Below are positions 22,827 to 29,898 of a stretch of DNA of 42,186 bases, in pieces (position 1 is the stretch's first letter; every line of letters starts with the position of its first letter). The stretch is from contig NZ_JBKHAQ010000010.1 in assembly GCF_046542825.1 (NCBI RefSeq), forward strand, positions 1 through 42,186, in the 5' to 3' direction. Under the pieces are notes generated by a model. That model was not told the DNA's origin. It made no database searches and saw only the letters and a program-made list of their open reading frames with translations. Both the position numbers and the translations under genes were made by a program. The stretch comes from Rhodosalinus sp046542825 (GTDB taxonomy: Bacteria; Pseudomonadota; Alphaproteobacteria; Rhodobacterales; Rhodobacteraceae).

Positions 22827-23252
22827 ATGAACGACACCGTCACGCCCCCCCTGAGCGCGCAGGATTGCCTTGTCGCGCTGATGGTCGCAGTCTCCGCAAG
22901 CGACGAGGATCTTCGCACCGCCGAGCTGGTCAAGATCCAGGCGCAGGTGAACCATCTGCCCGTGTTCGGCGACTATGACATCGATCGTCTGAACCTGGCC
23001 GCGCAGGTCGTCTTCGACCTCTTCGAGCAGGAGGACGGGCTCGACGCGCTGTTCGGCCTGCTGCGCGAGAACCTGCCCGAGCGGCTTTACGAGACCGCCT
23101 ATGCGCTGGCCTGCGATGTGGCCGCGGCGGACGGCATGCTGCGCGAGACGGAACTGCGCCTGCTGGAAGAGATCCGTTACGAGCTGAACATCGACCGGCT
23201 GCATGCCGCTGCGATCGAACGGGCGGCAAGGGCGCGGCACATGCGGGGATGA
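22827..23252 (+). CDS. TerB-like protein
   Basis: The 141-residue, mostly helical acidic protein resembles the tellurite-resistance TerB family: CLVALMVAVSASDEDLRTAE, FDLFEQEDGLDALFGLL, YALACDVAAADGMLRETELR and LEEIRYELNIDRLH. TerB-like domains have metal-binding acidic helices; the role here is unknown, and a link to tellurite cannot be assumed from family membership. The start at 22827 fits the family; ATGs at 22794 and 22803 are possible. The stop overlaps the next gene (ATGA). Confidence 0.8.
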   Translation: MNDTVTPPLSAQDCLVALMVAVSASDEDLRTAELVKIQAQVNHLPVFGDYDIDRLNLAAQVVFDLFEQEDGLDALFGLLRENLPERLYETAYALACDVAAADGMLRETELRLLEEIRYELNIDRLHAAAIERAARARHMRG

Positions 23253-23686
23253 CGGCGGCAAGGAGCCTGCGCGCGGCCCTCCTGTCCGTCGCGGTCGGCG
23301 CGGCCTGCGCCGTGTCCGCGGCCGCCGCCCAACTCGAGGCGCGCATCGACCTTTCCGAACAGCTCATGACGGTGCGCTACAGCGGCCAGACGATCGCCAC
23401 CTGGCCCGTCTCGACCGCGCGTCCGGGCAAGGTCACGCCCACCGGCACCTTCCGCCCCGAGCACCTGTCGGCGAACCACCGCTCGTCGCTCTACAACGAC
23501 GCGCCGATGCCCTGGTCGGTCTTCTTTCACGGCAACTACGCGATTCACGGCACCGATCAGGTCGAGCGCCTGGGCAGCCCGGCCTCCGCGGGCTGCGTGC
23601 GGCTCGCGCCAGACAATGCGCGCCTGCTCTTCAACCTCGTGCGCAAGGTGGGCTTCGACGCCACGCGGATCGTTATCCGGCCCTGA
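23249..23686 (+). CDS. L,D-transpeptidase (YkuD family)
   Basis: The 145-residue protein has a signal peptide (to about residue 27) and a compact YkuD domain. The catalytic signature HGTDQVERLGSPASAGCVRL includes His100, Ser113 and Cys116. L,D-transpeptidases cross-link peptidoglycan or attach proteins to it. The start overlaps the TerB-like stop by four bases, implying coupled translation. It converges on the PBP4-type gene with a gap of five bases, so two cell-wall enzymes sit tail to tail. Confidence 0.92.
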   Translation: MTAARSLRAALLSVAVGAACAVSAAAAQLEARIDLSEQLMTVRYSGQTIATWPVSTARPGKVTPTGTFRPEHLSANHRSSLYNDAPMPWSVFFHGNYAIHGTDQVERLGSPASAGCVRLAPDNARLLFNLVRKVGFDATRIVIRP

Positions 23687-23691
23687 CGTTT

Positions 23692-25185
23692 TCAGGCATA
23701 GAGCGCGGCCCAGCGGCGCAGGAACTCGCTCTGCATCCGGCGCGAGCGGCCGGCCCAGGCGCGGGAGCCCGCGGGGCGGTCGAGTTGCGCGGGCGTGAGT
23801 GTCGCACGATGACCCAGGTCGCCCGTGAGGATCGCGAAGCTCAGCATCCGCCCGCCCGGCGACGCCAGATAGCCCGTAAGCGTGCTCACGAAATGCAGTG
23901 TCCCCGTCTTGGCATGCACCTCGAAGGGCGTGTTGCGCATCGGCGCACCCCGCTCGTCGCGCACGTCGTAGCGCTCCAGCAGCGGCTGGAACCCGCGCGC
24001 GCGCCCGGCGGCCACCATCGCGCCGGCCAACTCGGCGGCGGTGACGCGCGAGGCGTCGCCCAGCCCCGAATGATCCACGAAGCTGCAGCTTCTCATGCCC
24101 AGTTCCTCGGCCGCCCAGCGCGACATCGCCCCGGCCGAGGCAGCGAGCGACGAGGCGGGTGCGCCATGCGCCAGCGTTGCCGACAGGCCGACCGCCTCCG
24201 CCGTGAGGTTGGTGGAATAATCGAGCATGTCGCGCAGGATGTCGTCCAGCGATGCGCTTTCATGGCGTGCCACCACCTGCGCGCCGTCCGGCAGCGCCAC
24301 GGCCTCGACCGGTGCAGGCAGGCGCAGTCCGCGGGCGCCGGCGAGTGTCTGGAAGACCTCGCCCGCGTAGAGCGCCGGGCGCCGCACCGGCAACCAGCGC
24401 GCGCCCTCGTCGCCCAGCGCGCCGCGCGCCACGCTCCAGTGATCGCGCCCGTCCTCGTCCCGGTAGGTATAGACGGGGCCGGCGCGATCCTCGACCTGCA
24501 TCCGCGCGATGCGCACCTCGGGTCGGTGGCGGACCGAGCGCGCGTCCATCGTCACGTCGTAGTCGCTGCCGGCCCGTTTCCAGCCAAAGTGGACGCGGTT
24601 GAAGTTCAGGTTGAGACCAGAGATCGCGGGGTTGTATCCCACATAGGCCGGCTGGCCATCGTCGATCGTCCGCTCGTTGGGCAGCGCGCCGCCCCAGACA
24701 CGGAAAGCGCCCAGCACCTCGCGCAGCCCGGCCTCCCTGACCGCGGCGGCGAGATCGGCCAGCGCGTCGGTGTCGAGCGTCGGATCGCCTCCGCCCGCAA
24801 GGATCAGGTCGCCCTTCAGGACGCCGTCCCGTATCTCGCCCGCGGCCAGAACCCGCGTCTCGAACCGATGATCCGCGCCCAGCGCCTCGAGCGCGTAGAG
24901 CGCGCTGATCGCCTTGGCCGTGCTGGCCGGCGGCAGCGCCTCGTCCGGCGCATGGGTTTCCAGAAGCGTGCCAGTCTGCAGGTCCGTCAGCGCGATGCCC
25001 ACGCGCCCCGGCAGTCCCGCTCGTGCGACAAGATCCTCCGGGGTCGGCAGTGCGCGTTCGACGACGTTCCCGGAGCGTGCCAGGGGCCGCAACGAGGCGG
25101 CGGGCGGCACGGCGGCGGCGGGCGGCGCCGTCATCGCTGCGGCCGCAGCGGCACCGGTGAGAAATGCCCGTCTGTCCAGTCCCAT
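23692..25185 (-). CDS. dacB: D-alanyl-D-alanine carboxypeptidase/endopeptidase (PBP4 type)
   Basis: The 497-residue protein has the three penicillin-binding motifs of PBP4: SxxK in PASTAK (Ser88, Lys91), SxN in YSTNL (324-326) and KTG in HAKTGTL (426-428). The N-terminus (DRRAFLTGAAAAAAMTA) looks like a twin-arginine signal, so export may be folded. PBP4 trims D-Ala and cleaves cross-links in peptidoglycan. Length and spacing fit the family. Confidence 0.93.
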   Translation of the reverse strand: MGLDRRAFLTGAAAAAAMTAPPAAAVPPAASLRPLARSGNVVERALPTPEDLVARAGLPGRVGIALTDLQTGTLLETHAPDEALPPASTAKAISALYALEALGADHRFETRVLAAGEIRDGVLKGDLILAGGGDPTLDTDALADLAAAVREAGLREVLGAFRVWGGALPNERTIDDGQPAYVGYNPAISGLNLNFNRVHFGWKRAGSDYDVTMDARSVRHRPEVRIARMQVEDRAGPVYTYRDEDGRDHWSVARGALGDEGARWLPVRRPALYAGEVFQTLAGARGLRLPAPVEAVALPDGAQVVARHESASLDDILRDMLDYSTNLTAEAVGLSATLAHGAPASSLAASAGAMSRWAAEELGMRSCSFVDHSGLGDASRVTAAELAGAMVAAGRARGFQPLLERYDVRDERGAPMRNTPFEVHAKTGTLHFVSTLTGYLASPGGRMLSFAILTGDLGHRATLTPAQLDRPAGSRAWAGRSRRMQSEFLRRWAALYA

Positions 25186-25329
25186 GCGCCTGACCTCGCG
25201 CCGCCTACGGGCGGCAGGTAAACGCAGCGGCCCTCGGGTGACAAGCGCCCTTCCCGCTTTCGCGCTTCACGAGCGCGTGCCGGGCGCAGGCTTTGTGTGG
25301 AAGGCCGCCGGGCTTATGGTCGTCGCCAA

Positions 25330-25545
25330 GTGGCACGGTGGCCCCGCAGACCCTGGCTTCGATGCCGGGCACCCTGCTGCTGCTGACGGCCTATGCCCGG
25401 GCGCCGGCCACGCGCCTTGCTCCTTTCGTACGCTTCCAGCTTCTGGCGGCGGTGGTGCTGAGGTGGACGGTATTCGGGGAGTTGCCCGACGCGCCGACCT
25501 GGGCAAGGCTTGCGCCGATCCTCGGCGCGGGCGTGGCTTCAGCCC
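25330..25545 (+). pseudogene. DMT/EamA-family transporter, C-terminal remnant
   Basis: One plus-strand frame encodes about 60 residues that look like the last two TM helices of an EamA transporter: LLLLTAYARAPATRLAPFVR, FQLLAAVVLRWTVFGELPDA and PTWARLAPILGAGVAS. Nothing upstream encodes the missing eight or so helices. Two arginines (APFVR, VVLRW) fall inside predicted helices, suggesting drift. It fills much of the 353-bp gap between dacB and nadD and overlaps the nadD end. Confidence 0.6.
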
Positions 25546-26162
25546 GTCCGGCGGCCCCGCCACTCGCCCCGCGCCCGGATCGCGCTCGAACTCAGGTCGA
25601 TCATCGGCACGTTGACGAAGCACCAGGCCGGGGCCGCCGCCCCGCCCAGCCGCCGGCTCTGCGCCGCGGGCAGGCGGGCATGGCCGAACGCGCGCGCCGC
25701 GACCGAGGTCTGCGCGGCCAGCCGCAGGCCCGGCCGCGCGAGCACGCCCACCGGCACCGTCCGCATGATCCAGCGCCAGCGCTCCCAGCGGTGGAACTGC
25801 ACCAGGTTGTCCGCCCCCATCAGCCATGTGAAGCGCACGCCCGGACAGGCGCGCCGCAACTCCCCCAGCGTCTCCGCGGTGTAGCGGGTTCCGACCCGCG
25901 CCTCGTAATCCGTCACGGCGATCGCCGGGTGATCCACCAGCGCCCGCACGGCCGCCATGCGCTCGGACAACGGCGCGGGTCCGTGCGGCTTGAGCGGGTT
26001 GCCGGGCGAGACCAGCCACCACACCCGGTCGAGCCCGAACCGTTTCAGCGCCTCGTGGGAGATGTGCAGATGCCCCGCGTGCGGCGGGTCGAAGGAGCCG
26101 CCCAGAAGCCCCACCCGCATCTCCGCCCGCACCGGCGGCAGCCCCGTGCCCGACCGATCCAT
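25539..26162 (-). CDS. nadD: nicotinate-nucleotide adenylyltransferase
   Basis: The 207-residue protein is a nucleotidyltransferase of NAD synthesis, converting nicotinate mononucleotide to deamido-NAD. It has LLGGSFDPPHAGHLHISHEA near the N-terminus with the (T/H)xGH motif, LMGADNLVQFHRWERW, and MIDLSSSAIRAR (the ISSTxIR-like motif) at the end. The ATG at 26162 (MDRSG) has AGGGGA nearby; an ATG 14 codons later (MRVGLL) is also plausible. It is divergent from ettA. Confidence 0.92.
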   Translation of the reverse strand: MDRSGTGLPPVRAEMRVGLLGGSFDPPHAGHLHISHEALKRFGLDRVWWLVSPGNPLKPHGPAPLSERMAAVRALVDHPAIAVTDYEARVGTRYTAETLGELRRACPGVRFTWLMGADNLVQFHRWERWRWIMRTVPVGVLARPGLRLAAQTSVAARAFGHARLPAAQSRRLGGAAAPAWCFVNVPMIDLSSSAIRARGEWRGRRTG

Positions 26163-26301
26163 CGCATCCCCTGCCCTGTCGCCGCGCGAGGCAGACCCGA
26201 GCGGCCCGGGAAAGTCAATCGCGCGCCCGATTGCCCCGGCCCGCGCGCTCAAGTATCACGCAGCGGACATTCCCGCAGTTTTCCGAAAGGTGCGACAGCC
26301 G

Positions 26302-27957
26302 ATGGCCAGCTACCAGTACGTCTATCACATGGACGGCGTGTCCAAGACCTATCCCGGCGGCAAGAAGACCTTCGAGAACATCCGCCTGAATTTCCTGCCC
26401 GGCGTGAAGATCGGCGTGGTCGGCGTGAACGGCGCGGGCAAGTCGACGCTTCTGCGCATCATGGCCGGCATCGACAACGACTTCAGCGGCGAGGCCTGGG
26501 CGGCGCAGGGCGCGACCGTGGGCTACCTGCCGCAGGAGCCCGAGCTGGACCCCGCGCTCGACGTGCGCGGCAACGTGATGGAGGGGGTCAAGACCAAGCA
26601 GGACAAGCTCGACCGCTTCAACGAGCTGGCCATGAACTACTCCGACGAGACCGCCGAGGAGATGGCGCAGCTCCAGGACGAGATCGACGGCGAGGGGCTC
26701 TGGGATCTCGACAGCAAGGTCGATCAGGCCATGGAGGCGCTGCGCTGCCCGCCCGACGACGCCAGCGTCGACAGCCTCTCGGGCGGCGAGAAGCGGCGCG
26801 TGGCGCTCTGCAAGCTGCTGCTCGAAGCGCCGGACATGCTGCTCCTGGACGAGCCCACCAACCACCTCGACGCGGAAACCATCGCCTGGCTGCAACAGCA
26901 CCTGATCGACTACAAGGGCACGATCCTGATCGTGACCCACGACCGCTACTTCCTCGACGAGATCACCGGCTGGATCCTCGAACTCGACCGCGGCCGCGGC
27001 ATCCCCTACGAGGGCAACTATTCCAACTGGCTGGAGCAGAAGGCCAAGCGGCTGGAACAGGAGGCGCGCGAGGACAAGGCAAAGCAGAAGACGCTCGCGC
27101 GCGAGCTGGAGTGGATCCGGCAGGGCGCCAAGGCGCGGCAGGCCAAGTCCAAGGCGCGCATCCAGGCCTACGAGGAACTGGCCGGCCAGTCCGAGCGCGA
27201 GCGCGTGGGCCGCGCGCAGATCGTCATCCCGAACGGCCCGCGCCTTGGCGGCAAGGTGATCGAGGTCGAGCAGCTGCGCAAGGCGCATGGCGACAAGCTG
27301 TTGATCGAGGACCTGAGCTTTTCGCTGCCGCCGGGGGGCATCGTCGGCGTGATCGGGCCGAACGGGGCGGGCAAGACCACGCTTTTCCGCATGCTCACCG
27401 GGCAGGAACAGCCCGATGCGGGGCGGATCGACTACGGCGACACTGTCAAACTCTCCTACGTCGATCAGACGCGCGATGCGCTCGACCCTGCCCAGACCGT
27501 CTGGGAGGCGATCAGCGACGGGCAGGAGGTGATCCGGCTGGGCGACGCGGAGATCAACTCCCGCGCCTATGTCGGCGCCTTCAACTTCAAGGGCGGCGAC
27601 CAGCAGAAGAAGGTGGGCCTGCTGTCGGGCGGCGAGCGCAACCGCGTGCACATGGCGCGGCTCCTGAAGGAGGGCGGCAACGTCCTGCTGCTCGACGAGC
27701 CGACCAACGACCTCGACGTGGAGACGCTGCGCGCGCTCGAGGACGCCATCGCCGATTTCGCCGGCTGCGCCGTGGTCATCAGCCACGACCGCTTCTTCCT
27801 CGACCGCATCTGCACCCATATCCTCGCCTTCGAGGGCGAGGCGCATGTCGAATGGTTCGAGGGCAACTTCGCGGACTACGAGGAAGACAAGAAGCGCCGC
27901 CTGGGCGCGGACGCGGTGGAGCCGAAGCGGATCAAGTACAAGAAGTTTGCGAGGTGA
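26302..27957 (+). CDS. ettA: ABC-F translation factor EttA
   Basis: The 551-residue protein has two ABC ATPase domains without TM helices. The first Walker A is GVNGAGKST (41-49) and the second is GPNGAGKTT (352-360). Both have LSGGE signatures and DEPTN Walker B regions. A charged linker between them (KQKTLARELEWIRQGAKARQ) contacts the P-site tRNA in this family. EttA gates elongation according to ATP/ADP level. The start ATG follows GAAAGGTG. A long open frame in another phase (25293-27962) is a shadow. Confidence 0.93.
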   Translation: MASYQYVYHMDGVSKTYPGGKKTFENIRLNFLPGVKIGVVGVNGAGKSTLLRIMAGIDNDFSGEAWAAQGATVGYLPQEPELDPALDVRGNVMEGVKTKQDKLDRFNELAMNYSDETAEEMAQLQDEIDGEGLWDLDSKVDQAMEALRCPPDDASVDSLSGGEKRRVALCKLLLEAPDMLLLDEPTNHLDAETIAWLQQHLIDYKGTILIVTHDRYFLDEITGWILELDRGRGIPYEGNYSNWLEQKAKRLEQEAREDKAKQKTLARELEWIRQGAKARQAKSKARIQAYEELAGQSERERVGRAQIVIPNGPRLGGKVIEVEQLRKAHGDKLLIEDLSFSLPPGGIVGVIGPNGAGKTTLFRMLTGQEQPDAGRIDYGDTVKLSYVDQTRDALDPAQTVWEAISDGQEVIRLGDAEINSRAYVGAFNFKGGDQQKKVGLLSGGERNRVHMARLLKEGGNVLLLDEPTNDLDVETLRALEDAIADFAGCAVVISHDRFFLDRICTHILAFEGEAHVEWFEGNFADYEEDKKRRLGADAVEPKRIKYKKFAR

Positions 27958-28002
27958 GGTGAGGGGATGGGCGGAAACGCCCGCCTCACACGCCGGGGTT
28001 TT

Positions 28003-28066
28003 CGTAGGGTGCGTGCTCGCACGCACCACGTTGCCGGATCAGGTGCGTGACATCACGCACCCTACG
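28003..28066. repeat. REPIN: two head-to-head REP sequences
   Basis: Two REP hairpins face each other. CGTAG-GGTGCGTG...CACGCACC lies at 28003-28027, and GGTGCGTG...CACGCACC-CTACG at 28042-28066, with 14 bases between. Each carries GTAG immediately 5' of its hairpin, as REP sequences recognised by RAYT transposases do. The right-hand GTAG gives the stop codon of the RAYT gene. Confidence 0.9.
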
Positions 28067-28541
28067 GCCATCGTCCGTGCCGGATTTCACGGTGAACGGT
28101 GGAGAATGGCCACGCCTCCGGCGTCTCGGCCAGCCCGTGTCTGACCGGATTAAGGTGGCAATACCGCTTGCAGGCCGCGAGATCGGCCGCACCGCGCACG
28201 TGATGTTCCCAGAACCGGCGCTGCCAGATCGCGCGCTCGTTGCGGGCAAGGTCGCTTGGCCGCCGCGGCCCGCGCGGGAGTCCGCGGGAGAAGCGCGCCT
28301 TGATCAGCCGCCAGCGGGTCGAGAAGTCCGCCTCGCCCTCCGGCAGCGTCCAGACGGCGTGGAGATGGTCGGGCAGCACCACCCAGGCGTCGATGCGGAA
28401 AGGGCGCTCTGCTCTTGTCTTGCGCACCGCGTCACGCAAGCGGTCGATTTCGCGCACGAGAAGGTCATCGCCCCGCTCTCGCAGGGCGACGGTGAAGAAG
28501 ATGGTGGCGCCGGGAACGCGGGGACGCTTGTAGTTCGGCAT
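28062..28541 (-). CDS. REP-associated tyrosine transposase (RAYT)
   Basis: The 159-residue protein is a single-domain Y1/HUH transposase of the REP-associated type. ATIFFTVALRER precedes the HUH-like LPDHLHAVWTLPEGEADFST. The C-terminal part, RYCHLNPVRHGLAETPEAWP, holds the catalytic tyrosine in the usual Y-x-HxNPVxxGL context. RAYTs cut REP DNA at GTAG-hairpin sites. REP sequences lie on both sides of the gene, and its TAG stop is part of one. An ATG at 28559 is an alternative start; neither has a strong ribosome site. Confidence 0.9.
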   Translation of the reverse strand: MPNYKRPRVPGATIFFTVALRERGDDLLVREIDRLRDAVRKTRAERPFRIDAWVVLPDHLHAVWTLPEGEADFSTRWRLIKARFSRGLPRGPRRPSDLARNERAIWQRRFWEHHVRGAADLAACKRYCHLNPVRHGLAETPEAWPFSTVHREIRHGRWP

Positions 28542-28584
28542 GGGCTCTGCATGGCCCAACTGCGTTTAACGGCGCATGAAGATC

Positions 28585-28609
28585 GGTGCGTGAGATCACG
28601 CACCCTACG
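28585..28609 (-). repeat. REP element upstream of the RAYT gene
   Basis: On the minus strand, GTAG precedes the hairpin GGTGCGTGATCTCACGCACC. It is the same sequence type as the REPIN at the other side of the RAYT gene. Its GTAG supplies the stop codon of the 35-residue ORF at 28605-28712. Confidence 0.9.
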
Positions 28610-28712
28610 CCACGCCCGGCTCCTTGCCGGCCGGTTTCGCCGGGGTCTCGGGCCTGGGCGTCGGGGGCGGCCGGGGCGTCTTTCGGGCGTCGACGAAATC
28701 GTTGTAGCCCAT
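28605..28712 (-). CDS. 35-residue Pro-rich ORF ending in a REP
   Basis: A short frame starts at an ATG (28710-28712) with AAGGA at a good distance. It encodes MGYNDFVDARKTPRP and then a Pro/Thr/Lys-rich tail ending PGVA. The TAG stop is the GTAG of the REP at 28585-28609, so the REP may have truncated a longer gene or the ORF may be accidental. I do not recognise a family. The ribosome site and codon use argue that it is at least derived from a real gene. Confidence 0.45.
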   Translation of the reverse strand: MGYNDFVDARKTPRPPPTPRPETPAKPAGKEPGVA

Positions 28713-28967
28713 GGGGCTGTCCTTCCCTGCCGGGGCGGGATGCGCCGGTGTCCTCCGATGACAGAGTTGACGCTGCGTGACAATCGCCTGCGCGCGCGGG
28801 GTTCACGATTTCGCTTGCCAGGCCGCCCCGGACCTGTCAGAACACAAGGGCTAACGTTACTCCACTCGACCAGCTGTCTCCCTTACCGGCGCTCAGTACA
28901 TCGACACGGACGACTGACGCCAGGCTGCCGCATGTCGCGGGCAGCGCCCAAGAAGGAGACCACGGAC

Positions 28968-29174
28968 ATGGCCAATGGCACCGTGAAATGGTTCAACACC
29001 ACCAAAGGCTTCGGCTTCATCGCACCCGAGACGGGCGGCAAGGACGTCTTCGTCCACATCTCGGCTGTCGAGCGCGCAGGCCTCACCGGCCTCGCCGATG
29101 ACCAGAAGGTGACCTACGACGTGGAGTCGGGCCGCGACGGCCGCGAGTCGGCGACCAACCTCGCCCTCGCCTGA
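28968..29174 (+). CDS. cold-shock protein (CspA family)
   Basis: The 68-residue protein is a single cold-shock domain with RNP1 GFGFIAPE and RNP2 DVFVHISAVE, preceded by GTVKWFNTTK. It binds single-stranded RNA or DNA and acts as an RNA chaperone. AAGGAGACC precedes the ATG. The 255 bases upstream, back to the 35-residue ORF, hold no gene and may encode a long leader, as is common for these mRNAs. A strong terminator follows. Confidence 0.95.
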   Translation: MANGTVKWFNTTKGFGFIAPETGGKDVFVHISAVERAGLTGLADDQKVTYDVESGRDGRESATNLALA

Positions 29175-29198
29175 TCCGACCCGACCGGACGACATGAG

Positions 29199-29231
29199 GG
29201 GCGTGGCGGAGAAATCCGCCGCGCCCTTTTT
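29199..29231 (+). terminator. intrinsic terminator of the cold-shock gene
   Basis: A 12-pair GC-rich stem (GGGCGTGGCGGA with TCCGCCGCGCCC, one GU pair) around a GAAA tetraloop is followed by TTTTT. It lies 25 bases after the stop codon. Confidence 0.9.
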
Positions 29232-29898
29232 CGTGCCCACCCCTCTTTTTCATGCCCGCCCCGCCCGGCGCGGCAGCCCCCGGGCCGCACCTGCGCCCTG
29301 CCACCCATCCGCGGCAGGTGTGATTCGCATCCGTCCGGGCGCCGTTGCGCGATCAGTGCGCCCGGCTTGGACGAATTGGACCCATGCGCTCAACGGCGTC
29401 ACCCGGTTCCGCCACAATTTCAGCCTGATTTCGACCGGTTTCACTGTTTCCGCAGCCCCGACAATCGAGCGGCCGATTGCGGAACATCCTCCCCCGCCCG
29501 ACCTGATGACGCAGCGTCAGTGTCCTATCCGGCTCCGCGGCGGTGTCCGATACTGGAAACAATTTCTCGCGAGGCTCCCCCTCCGACCCCGTCTCTCTCC
29601 TTGCGGTTGTCCGAATATGGCCATTTTTCTTCTTTTTTGAGCAGTGGCTTGCGGCTACACAAATGGAGCCCGACTGGGGGGTAAAGTCTGCTGGCCACGG
29701 GGGCGGCCGCCGAAAAACGCTCGCTTTGCGTCTTCGGATGCACAGCCGTCGCCGGTGCGCGTGCATCGTCCCGGCAGGATAGGCGCCTGACCGGACAGAG
29801 TCTGCGGGGCGTGGCGGAAATGGTAGTCGGCCGGGACCCTCCGGCCACCCGGGCCGATGCCCATGCGGCTGGCCCGGCTTCGTGGAAGGGATGAAAAG
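29232..29898 (+). other. 667-bp gene-free region upstream of the RTX/Hint gene
   Basis: No frame here has convincing coding character; the open frames on either strand are Arg/Pro/Ser-rich shadows. The middle (about 29380-29650) is less GC-rich than its surroundings and contains a T-rich stretch near 29621-29640. A 13-base dyad, TGACGC-A-GCGTCA, lies at 29507-29519. The region probably holds the promoter and a long leader of the RTX/Hint gene. No promoter hexamers stand out clearly. Confidence 0.5.
29507..29519. promoter_or_regulatory. 13-bp dyad, possible operator
   Basis: TGACGC-A-GCGTCA is a perfect inverted repeat about 380 bases before the RTX/Hint start. It may bind a dimeric regulator; none can be named. 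Confidence 0.35.

Noticed and set aside
20468..22978. 836-codon plus-strand frame antisense to lysS
   Set aside because: The composition is that of an antisense shadow of the strongly supported lysS gene; GC-rich genes often leave long open antisense frames.
25293..27962. Very long plus-strand frame of 889 codons
   Set aside because: It is a shadow of nadD and ettA in another phase; only its first part reflects the transporter remnant.
29803..29836. Resemblance to the 5' part of a tRNA-Leu (GTGGCGGAAATGGTAG)
   Set aside because: No acceptor partner or T-arm follows, and the anticodon-like loop is not of normal size; probably chance.
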